Assembly: GCA_902772745.1 (NCBI GenBank)
Contig: CACYBV010000351.1
Location: 1-16,063, forward strand
DNA: 16,063 bases
Direction: 5' to 3'
Source: an uncultured Eubacteriales bacterium
Lineage (GTDB): Bacteria > Bacillota > Clostridia > Lachnospirales > Lachnospiraceae
This document shows, piece by piece, positions 1-5,970 of the stretch; position 1 is the first letter of the stretch, and each line of letters starts with the position of its first letter. The notes below the pieces were generated by a model, which saw nothing but the letters and a program-made list of their open reading frames with translations, was not told the DNA's origin and made no database searches. The position numbers and the translations under genes were made by a program.

Positions 1-41
1 GCGAATCATCCATATCATTATATCAGAGGAGAAAAACGAAA

Positions 42-980
42 ATGCGCCCATTATTTGACAGTATCCAGAAAAACATCGGAAAAGTCATCATCGGCAAGGA
101 TGAGACGATCAAACTGATCCTGACATCGCTTGTTTCCGGCGGTCACGTGCTTCTCGACGATGTGCCCGGAACCGGCAAGACCGTGCTCTCAAAGTCACTG
201 GCCAGGTCTCTGAACTGCGATTTTTCCAGAATCCAGTTCACTCCGGACCTGCTGCCTTCGGATGTGACCGGTCTCAACTTCTTCCATCAGAAGGAAAATG
301 AATTTGTCTTCAAGAAAGGCCCTGTCTTCACAAACGTACTTCTCGCGGACGAGATCAACCGTGCAACCCCGAGAACGCAGTCGGCGCTTCTGGAATGCAT
401 GGAAGAAAAGCAGGTCACAATCGACGGAGAGACCAGGAAGCTTTCCGCTCCGTTCTTTGTCATCGCGACCGAAAACCCGCTGGAGACAACGGGTACATTC
501 CCTCTTCCCGAGGCACAGCTGGACCGTTTCTTCATGAAGCTGTCGATGGGCGAGCCGACAAAGGATGAGGAGGTGCAGATTCTGCAGCGCTTTATGAAAA
601 ACGAGCCGCTGCAGGACCTTCAGCCCGTGGCGTCCGGAGAGGATATCCTGCAGGCCGGAAAAGCATCCCGCGAACTCTATGTGCATCCGATGCTTCTCGG
701 ATATATTGCGGATATTGCACAGGAGAGCCGGGAGCATTCGAATATTCTTACGGGCATCAGCCCCCGTGGTTCGATCGCGCTGCTGCACGCGGCACAGAGC
801 TATGCTTATATCGAAGGCCGCGATTATGTGGTTCCCGAAGACATCAAGGCCGTCGCGGAACCGGTTCTCGCACACCGTCTGGTGCTCTCCCGCGCGGCAG
901 GTCAGCATGCGGCGGAGAGGGAAGCCATCCGCAGAATTCTTGATACGGTAACAGTTCCGACCGAAGACTGGGGAAAGTAA
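42..980 (+). CDS. MoxR-family AAA+ ATPase
   Basis: A 312-residue AAA+ ATPase of the MoxR branch, a cytoplasmic chaperone-like ATPase that usually works with a DUF58 protein. Visible motifs: Walker A around residues 40-47 (VPGTGKT), Walker B around 99-104 (VLLADE), sensor 1 at about 142-146 (ATENP), and a sensor-2-like GISPRGS near residue 240. The length is normal for the family. The start is an ATG preceded by GAGGAG about 10 bases upstream. The DUF58 gene begins 6 bases after the stop, so the two are surely co-transcribed. The exact substrate is unknown. The family role in envelope or stress-linked complex assembly is established only in general terms. The window starts only 41 bases upstream, so the promoter and any earlier operon genes cannot be judged. 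Confidence 0.95.
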   Translation: MRPLFDSIQKNIGKVIIGKDETIKLILTSLVSGGHVLLDDVPGTGKTVLSKSLARSLNCDFSRIQFTPDLLPSDVTGLNFFHQKENEFVFKKGPVFTNVLLADEINRATPRTQSALLECMEEKQVTIDGETRKLSAPFFVIATENPLETTGTFPLPEAQLDRFFMKLSMGEPTKDEEVQILQRFMKNEPLQDLQPVASGEDILQAGKASRELYVHPMLLGYIADIAQESREHSNILTGISPRGSIALLHAAQSYAYIEGRDYVVPEDIKAVAEPVLAHRLVLSRAAGQHAAEREAIRRILDTVTVPTEDWGK

Positions 981-986
981 AGCTTT

Positions 987-2114
987 ATGGTCATTATTAT
1001 CGTCATCCTGTCGGTGCTTCTCCTGTTTTTACTGGAGCGTGTGCTGTACAAAAAATTCTGGGATAAGGGGCTGTCGATCAGGATCCGCTTCCTGGACTAT
1101 TCCGCACATGAAGGCGGAACGGGGACGGTGGAGGAGCAGATCGCAAACAGGAACTACCTTCCGCTCCCCTTCCTGCATGCGAAATTCGAGTGCGGAGCCG
1201 GGATTTCCTTTGACAACACCGAGAATGTCAGCACTTCGGACAGAAACTATAAAAATGATATTTTCTCCGTGCTGTTTTACCAGCGGGTCACGCGGCGCCT
1301 CACGTTTCGGGCGCTGAAGCGGGGATACTATGCGATCCGATCGGCGGACCTCGTGGGCGAGGACCTCTTCTATTCCGTACATATGGTGCGTTCTTTCCCG
1401 CAGGACAGCGATTTCTATATCTATCCAAAGCTGATTGATACCTCGGCTTTTGACCAGCCGCTCAAAAAACTCATCGGCGATATGACCGCGAAGACTTTCC
1501 TGCTTCCGGATCCCTTTGAGTTCCGCGGCATCCGGGACTACACGATTTCCGACCCGATGAACACGATCAACTGGAAGGCGAGCGCCCGGTCCGGGAACCT
1601 CATGGTTAACCAGTACAATTCCACGACGACAAAACGCATCGTGATTTTCCTCAACCTGGAAGACGAAACGCTGATTCATCACGGACCGCTGCATGAAGAA
1701 AGCATGCGGATCGCGGCGAGTCTTGCGGAGCGGCTCCTGCATGAAGGCTTCCCTGTCAGTATGATCTCGAACGGGCGCGACTGCGAAACCCGCGAGGAAT
1801 TCCCGCGTTTTGACCTGCAGAGCGTATCGCAGGTACAGGAAATTTTCCGAATGCTTGCACGGACCGACCTCCGGTTTGAGAAGCGGAATTATGCGGAGAT
1901 TGTTCACGATGAAATGAAGCTCCCGGATTACACGCAGGCGGGTTATATCCTGATTTCTCCGAGTATGAAGCAGGAACTTCAGGAAGAGTTTCGGGCGCTT
2001 TCGCAGGAGGCCGCGGCCATTTATGTGACACCGCTTTATGACAACATGGATTATCGGATCGAAGAGAATCCGGGATTTACGGCGATCAGATGGGAGGTGA
2101 AGGGACATGCGTAG
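987..2114 (+). CDS. DUF58 domain protein
   Basis: A 375-residue protein with an N-terminal membrane segment (about residues 1-20, mostly Val, Ile and Leu). The DUF58 signature lies around residues 183-203: an RDY motif, then D-P-M-N-T-I-N-W-K-A-S-A-R. The C-terminal half resembles the VWA-like fold of the family, with strands such as RIVIFLNLED. DUF58 proteins are encoded next to MoxR ATPases and are thought to be their partners. Their biochemical activity is unsettled. The ATG lies 6 bases after the MoxR stop with only a weak purine-rich ribosome site (GGGGAAAG), so translation may be coupled. The 3' end overlaps the next gene by 8 bases. Confidence 0.92.
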   Translation: MVIIIVILSVLLLFLLERVLYKKFWDKGLSIRIRFLDYSAHEGGTGTVEEQIANRNYLPLPFLHAKFECGAGISFDNTENVSTSDRNYKNDIFSVLFYQRVTRRLTFRALKRGYYAIRSADLVGEDLFYSVHMVRSFPQDSDFYIYPKLIDTSAFDQPLKKLIGDMTAKTFLLPDPFEFRGIRDYTISDPMNTINWKASARSGNLMVNQYNSTTTKRIVIFLNLEDETLIHHGPLHEESMRIAASLAERLLHEGFPVSMISNGRDCETREEFPRFDLQSVSQVQEIFRMLARTDLRFEKRNYAEIVHDEMKLPDYTQAGYILISPSMKQELQEEFRALSQEAAAIYVTPLYDNMDYRIEENPGFTAIRWEVKGHA

Positions 2115-3351
2115 AACCGTTCTTTCGATCATCCGCTTTCTTCACGGCGTTCTGGTGCTCGCGGCGGTGTTTTCCGGTGTCTCGATGCTCCTCGCAATTT
2201 TCGGATTTGATACGCCGAAGTATTATGTGCACAGTCTGCTTCTGCTTGTCGTCTATGCGGCGACGGCCTTTGCCGAAGAAAAGATAAAGGGCATCGGTCT
2301 CTTCCTGCTGATTGCAATTGTGTCGCTTCTTCCGACGGCGCTTCTCGCGCCGGACCTCGCGTCCCGCATTGTTTTCATCCTGATCGGTCTGATCATCATC
2401 ATCATCCGGATCGTCGGACGGGTCCGGGCGAGCGGAACCGTTCTGAATTCGCCGCATATGGCGGTCGTGGCGTTATTTGCTCTGCTTTTCATCATCGGAG
2501 CAGTGTCGGGGAACCGCTTTGTGTCGACGCTGAATTACTATCTGGCTTTCGCGTATATGATCATGATCCTGATCTATATGAATTTCCTCAATCTGGAAGG
2601 ATATCTTGCGGTTAATAAGGATGTTCAGAACATTCCGGTCAAGAGGATTGGACGGACCAATAACCTGATGCTTCTCGGGTATCTCGGAATCACGGTGACG
2701 GTCATGATCCTGATGCCGATCTTCGGACTGGATAAAGCGATCGCCGGGATCGGACGGGGAATCCTCTGGCTGATCCGTTTCCTGGCTTCCCTTAAGAAGG
2801 GCGGCGATGAGCCGGCCGATCCAATCGTGCCCGAGGAGGAAGTCAGCGGCGACGGGGGCGGCGGCGGAATGCCGAACATGGGTGATACGGAAAAGCCGAT
2901 GTGGGTGGAAGCGCTGTATCATGCACTGACCGTTACCCTTATTGTAATAATCGTGATTTTAGTGATTGCGCTGATTATCTATGCGGTCTACCGTCTCGTA
3001 AAGGCCTTTTACCGGCCGATCCGGGAAAACAGCGATGAGCAGGAATTCATTGATCCGGAAGACGATGACCGGGAATACGCGGAACCCCAGGGCGGTTTCT
3101 TCCGGCGTGTCCGGGAAATCATCGATCCGACACCGACGGCTGCGGTACGAAGGATTTATCGAAAACGGATTAAGAAACAGAAAAAGGAATTTTCGGAAGC
3201 ATTGACGCCGCAGGAAATCGAGGCGGCTGTCGGGCTTCCGGAAGGTTCGGGCCGGCAGATTCTGCATGAGACTTACGAAAAAGCGCGGTATTCCTCGAAC
3301 GGCTGTACGGATCAGGATCTGCAGAGGCTGAGGAAAGGAGCAGAAGGATGA
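2107..3351 (+). CDS. Polytopic membrane protein with DUF4129-like C-terminus (TgpA-like, no transglutaminase domain)
   Basis: A 414-residue membrane protein. About six hydrophobic segments fill residues 7-160, with one or two more around 185-235. A Gly-rich stretch (SGDGGGGGMPNMG, near residue 255) follows, then another span around 275-297 and a charged cytoplasmic tail. The tail (AAVRRIYRK ... LTPQEIEAAVG ... ETYEKARYSS) resembles the DUF4129 domain that ends TgpA-type transglutaminases. That fits the usual third position in MoxR-DUF58-transglutaminase operons. No transglutaminase core with a Cys-His-Asp arrangement can be seen, so this is a reduced or specialised version. The start overlaps the DUF58 stop by 8 bases, after GGGAGG and GAAGGG. 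The DUF4129 assignment is from memory of the family pattern. Confidence 0.8.
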   Translation: MRRTVLSIIRFLHGVLVLAAVFSGVSMLLAIFGFDTPKYYVHSLLLLVVYAATAFAEEKIKGIGLFLLIAIVSLLPTALLAPDLASRIVFILIGLIIIIIRIVGRVRASGTVLNSPHMAVVALFALLFIIGAVSGNRFVSTLNYYLAFAYMIMILIYMNFLNLEGYLAVNKDVQNIPVKRIGRTNNLMLLGYLGITVTVMILMPIFGLDKAIAGIGRGILWLIRFLASLKKGGDEPADPIVPEEEVSGDGGGGGMPNMGDTEKPMWVEALYHALTVTLIVIIVILVIALIIYAVYRLVKAFYRPIRENSDEQEFIDPEDDDREYAEPQGGFFRRVREIIDPTPTAAVRRIYRKRIKKQKKEFSEALTPQEIEAAVGLPEGSGRQILHETYEKARYSSNGCTDQDLQRLRKGAEG

Positions 3352-3630
3352 AAACAGTAAAGATCGGACGGCGGGAGAATTCCTGCTGAACCCGGAGAAT
3401 GCGGTTTACCTTTTCCCGGAAGATGTACATATGCCGGGAATTTCACCGGACGGGACACACGGCGCATTTAAGAAAGTGTGCTTTAAGATCCCGGTTGGAG
3501 ATGTTCTGAGGAATCCTGACCGCATGAACAGGCCCTGGTGAATGAAACACAGCTTCTTCTGTGGAGACCTGGAACCGTCTCCGAAGAGGAAGCTGTGTTT
3601 CATTCGCTGGGGCCGTCCGGGTTGGTTGGT
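3348..3630 (+). pseudogene. Frameshifted fourth gene of the MoxR operon
   Basis: An ATG at 3348 overlaps the previous stop (ATGA) and is preceded by AAAGGAG, so it looks like a real coupled start. The frame reads MKTVKIGRRENSC and stops at 3384-3386. In the next frame, from about 3368, a protein-like sequence continues without stops (GEFLLNPENAVYLFPEDVHM, then a second half including FKKVCFKIPVGDVL) to a TGA at 3535-3537. A further one-base shift in the same direction opens ALVNETQLLLWRPG from about 3532 onward. Two one-base losses would restore one small gene of roughly 90 residues. I do not recognise the product. The cause may be decay or sequencing error near short G/C runs. The 3' limit is uncertain because the last part coincides with the long hairpin and then runs into the convergent gene. 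Confidence 0.5.
3531..3614 (+). repeat. 84-nt near-perfect hairpin between convergent genes
   Basis: Arms 3531-3568 and 3577-3614 pair over 38 positions around an 8-nt loop (CTGGAACC). The central 17 pairs of the outer stem (3540-3556 with 3589-3605, starting GAATGAAACACAGC) are perfect. In the + strand RNA there is one G-A mismatch (3561/3584) and five G-U wobbles (3536, 3537, 3539, 3557 and 3562 with their partners). On the - strand those wobbles would be A-C mismatches, so the + transcript folds better. No T run follows on either side, so this is not a standard intrinsic terminator. It lies 19 bases beyond the stop of the convergent carboxypeptidase gene. Confidence 0.85.
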
Positions 3631-3632
3631 TC

Positions 3633-4958
3633 TCAGCGGTATTTTTTCCGGGGCGTGACTATTTTTGCAGTCAGGACGATAAAGAAAACGAGGAAGAGCA
3701 GCAGCGCTGCCAGAGAAACGATCAGCCAGCCGTCGAGCGCTGCGATCGGTTCAACCTGGCTCTGCGTCAGCTTCTCTTCTTCTTTTTTTCGGAAAATCGC
3801 ACCGCTTTCATTTTCCGCGCTTTCGCTGAGCCGGACAGAGCCGAGCGGGTAATCCTGATAGAGGTAGGTGATGAGTTTTCCGCCGTCGATGTCTTCCACC
3901 TGTTTGTCGAGCATGTCGAAAGTGATCGTATCGGGCAGCAGGATCATCCCGCCGTGGTCGAGTGTGAGAAGTGCGCGTTCCGGTGTCGGGAGCGCGAGAG
4001 GCGAGCTTGTGAAAGCCGCGTTCATATTCAGGGAGCTGTCCAGTTCTCCTGGAAGTACCTGGTGGAAATAGTTGAAGCCGTAGTCGAGAAGAGACTGTGT
4101 CGACAGATACTGTACGCCATCCTCGCAGCCCATAACGACCGCAATCAGCCGTGTGTTGTCCCGCTCTCCATAGCTTACGAGATTGTAGCCGGAAACTTCT
4201 GTGTGACCGGTTTTTCCGCAGACCACATCCTCGTTGTAGTATTCCGAGGAACGGCGGATCATCAGGTCGGTATTGGTCATCGGAATGTCTTTGTTCAGGA
4301 GCGCATCTGCGTGATGGACGTAGGAAGGCGTCGAACTGATTTCAACGAAAGTCGTGTTCTGCACGCAGGCGCGCATCATGAGCGCGAGGTCATAGGCGCA
4401 GGTATAATGACCCTGATCGTGCAGGCCGTTGGCATTGGTGAAAACGGTATTGACTGCGCCGAGCCGGAGTGCACGTTCATTCATCAGGACGACAAAGTTG
4501 CTGATATATTCGGCAACATGGATAGCAAGGGCGTTCGCGACTTCATTCGCGGAGGGCAGGAGAAGCCCGTACAGACACTCACGGAGCTCCATCTGTTCGC
4601 CGCGGCGCATACCGATATGGCTCGAACCGGAAGGAATGTCGACGGCCGCAAAGGGGAAATCCACAATGTCCGAAAGGGAGCAGTTTTCCAGCGCGAGAAG
4701 CGCGGTCATAAGCTTCGTCGTGGAAGCCGGATACATCGCACGGGTTGCGTCTTTGGCATAAAGAATCTCTCCGGAGTCCGCATCCATCAGGATCGCTGTC
4801 TGGGCTGAGATTACCGGCGGTTCCGGCCAGTCTGCGGGGATCGAGCCAATAATCCGGTCGACATCCTCCTTTTCCGCAGCGCGGGCGGTCAGCGGAAGCG
4901 AGAGCAGTATGAGCGCTGAAATAAGGAGCGCGGTAAGTCTGAGAAAACGTTTCTTCAT
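3633..4958 (-). CDS. dacF: D-alanyl-D-alanine carboxypeptidase, DacF/PBP5 type (peptidase S11)
   Basis: A 441-residue exported penicillin-binding protein that trims the terminal D-Ala from peptidoglycan stem peptides. From the ATG at 4958 there is a classical signal peptide: MKKRF, then a hydrophobic stretch and a TARA-A cleavage site near residue 27. All three S11 motifs are present: S79-T-T-K82 with the nucleophilic Ser, S136-A-N138, and K249-T-G251. The C-terminus has a membrane span (SLAALLLFLVFFIVLTAKI) followed by a basic end, which would anchor the protein on the outer membrane face. An open frame continues to 5030. The ATG at 4958 is preferred because it gives a clean signal peptide and lies just after a strong promoter. 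The gene is divergent from hsp20 and convergent with the MoxR operon. Confidence 0.9.
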   Translation of the reverse strand: MKKRFLRLTALLISALILLSLPLTARAAEKEDVDRIIGSIPADWPEPPVISAQTAILMDADSGEILYAKDATRAMYPASTTKLMTALLALENCSLSDIVDFPFAAVDIPSGSSHIGMRRGEQMELRECLYGLLLPSANEVANALAIHVAEYISNFVVLMNERALRLGAVNTVFTNANGLHDQGHYTCAYDLALMMRACVQNTTFVEISSTPSYVHHADALLNKDIPMTNTDLMIRRSSEYYNEDVVCGKTGHTEVSGYNLVSYGERDNTRLIAVVMGCEDGVQYLSTQSLLDYGFNYFHQVLPGELDSSLNMNAAFTSSPLALPTPERALLTLDHGGMILLPDTITFDMLDKQVEDIDGGKLITYLYQDYPLGSVRLSESAENESGAIFRKKEEEKLTQSQVEPIAALDGWLIVSLAALLLFLVFFIVLTAKIVTPRKKYR

Positions 4959-4965
4959 AGATTTG

Positions 4966-4994
4966 AGTATAACACGATCCGTGATGAATTGCAA
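4966..4994 (-). promoter_or_regulatory. Sigma-A promoter of the carboxypeptidase gene, predicted leaderless transcript
   Basis: Read on the - strand: -35 TTGCAA (4994-4989), a 17-base spacer, and -10 TATACT (4971-4966). Only 7 bases (CAAATCT) separate the -10 box from the ATG at 4958. Transcription would therefore start at or next to the A of the start codon. No Shine-Dalgarno sequence precedes this ATG. Confidence 0.7.
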
Positions 4995-5048
4995 GGAGCG
5001 CAGCAAGCAGGGGCCGTGGAAACTGTTCACAAAAGCTTCACAGAAATA

Positions 5049-5075
5049 TTAGCACTCACCGCTTGACAGTGCTAA
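5049..5075 (+). promoter_or_regulatory. CIRCE operator (HrcA binding site)
   Basis: TTAGCACTC, 9 bases, then CAGTGCTAA. This is the CIRCE inverted repeat with a single mismatch at the inner base of the right arm (consensus GAGTGCTAA). It overlaps the -35 box of the hsp20 promoter, so binding of HrcA would block RNA polymerase. HrcA release after heat stress would derepress the gene. Confidence 0.93.
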
Positions 5076-5091
5076 CAACGCGTGCTATAAT
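5063..5091 (+). promoter_or_regulatory. Consensus sigma-A promoter of hsp20
   Basis: TTGACA (5063-5068), a 17-base spacer, then TATAAT (5086-5091): both boxes match the consensus perfectly. The predicted start is near 5098, which gives a leader of about 137 bases. The transcript would begin with a stem (5097-5104 with 5115-5122). A second short hairpin, GCCGG-TTT-CCGGC, lies at 5193-5205. Confidence 0.9.
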
Positions 5092-5234
5092 ACGGGCTGT
5101 GATGAGGAAAACAGCATCACGGAGAAAAAAGATATTGATTCGGAATTCTGTTGGGAATGGCTTCCGCAGGTTCTGAACAATTACAAAAAACCGCCGGTTT
5201 CCGGCAGAATATATACATGAAGGAGGTATTGATC

Positions 5235-5711
5235 ATGTTATTCCCGAGTATTTTTAATGATGATTTGTTTGATGGATTTTTTGGATTCGCATTCCCCGAA
5301 GAGAGACGTCCGGAGCGTCATGATCAGAGACCTGCGCGTCCTGAGAGAAAATTTTATGGCCACCAGGGCCAGGCGCTGATGAAGACCGACGTTCGTGAAA
5401 CTGATAAAGCCTATATCGTTGAGATGGACCTTCCGGGCTTCAGCAGGGATGATGTGAATGTTACCCTCGAAAACGGCTATCTGACCGTTGCCGCCGAGAA
5501 GCACAGCGAAAATGAGGAAAAGAAGGAAGGCAAGTACATCCGCAAAGAGCGTTATGTCGGTACCTGCCAGAGAAGCTTCTATGTCGGCGAGGATGTAACC
5601 GAAGAGGACATCAAAGCCGCTTTCAAGGAAGGCGTCCTGAGCCTTGACATCGCGAAGAAGGTGGAGCAGCCGAAGGTGGAGGAGAAGAAAACCATCTCGA
5701 TCGAGGGCTGA
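5235..5711 (+). CDS. hsp20: Small heat-shock protein, Hsp20/alpha-crystallin family
   Basis: A 158-residue cytoplasmic holdase chaperone that binds unfolding proteins as large oligomers. The N-terminal region is rich in Phe and Asp (LFPSIFNDDLFDGFFGF). The alpha-crystallin domain spans roughly residues 45-140, with the family motif A-x-x-x-x-G-V-L (AAFKEGVL) near its end. The C-terminal I-x-I motif (ISI) docks neighbouring subunits. The ATG at 5235 is chosen over an in-frame ATG at 5151 because AAGGAGGT lies about 8 bases upstream of it and the protein then starts as its homologues do. The extra upstream residues look non-coding. CIRCE and a perfect sigma-A promoter upstream indicate HrcA control. 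Confidence 0.95.
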   Translation: MLFPSIFNDDLFDGFFGFAFPEERRPERHDQRPARPERKFYGHQGQALMKTDVRETDKAYIVEMDLPGFSRDDVNVTLENGYLTVAAEKHSENEEKKEGKYIRKERYVGTCQRSFYVGEDVTEEDIKAAFKEGVLSLDIAKKVEQPKVEEKKTISIEG

Positions 5712-5763
5712 TTCCGGAACCCGCCTGAGGGCTATGCGGCTCACCTGTAAACAGTAAAACTTG

Positions 5764-5831
5764 CCGGGGGTGATGAGATCTCCTTTTGTGACCCGAATCC
5801 GTCACAGAAGATGAGATCTCATCACCCCCGG
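5764..5831 (+). repeat. 68-nt long hairpin downstream of hsp20
   Basis: The outer arms CCGGGGGTGATGAGATCTC (5764-5782) and its exact reverse complement (5813-5831) form 19 perfect pairs. After a 2-base bulge (5811-5812) the inner arms 5783-5792 and 5801-5810 add 10 pairs with one G-U. The loop is the 8 bases CCGAATCC. No T run follows directly. A partial echo of the outer arm (CCGGGATGATCTC) occurs about 20 bases downstream. It could end hsp20 transcription, be a small mobile or repeat element, or be a processing site. Confidence 0.8.
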
Positions 5832-5892
5832 TTCGAGTTCGTGACAGGCCGGGATGATCTCAAAACGATGATAATTTTTTGATTTTTCGGTA

Positions 5893-5929
5893 ATTTGTTG
5901 GACATTTGTTGGACCGAGGATGCTACAAT
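5893..5929 (+). promoter_or_regulatory. Tandem 11-bp repeat and extended -10 promoter of the 957-residue protein gene
   Basis: ATTTGTTGGAC occurs twice in perfect head-to-tail order (5893-5903 and 5904-5914). Ten bases further is an extended -10 element (TG-C-TACAAT, with the hexamer at 5924-5929). No good -35 hexamer sits at the right distance. The 11-bp repeat period is about one helical turn, so an activator binding the repeats could replace the -35 contact. This is inference from spacing only. Confidence 0.5.
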
Positions 5930-5970
5930 ACTGCCTGTATCAAGGCTGATTGTACAGGAAGGAGATCAAA

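Noticed and set aside
1029..2132. 367-codon open frame on the - strand
   Set aside because: Shadow of the DUF58 gene, which has the family signature and fits the operon.
3561..4808. 415-codon open frame on the + strand
   Set aside because: It is the antisense shadow of the carboxypeptidase gene, which has all catalytic motifs, a signal peptide and a promoter. The + strand product is of low complexity with no ribosome site.
5151..5234. Longer Hsp20 start at 5151
   Set aside because: There is no ribosome site before it, the extra residues are unlike Hsp20 N-termini, and a strong AAGGAGGT precedes the ATG at 5235.
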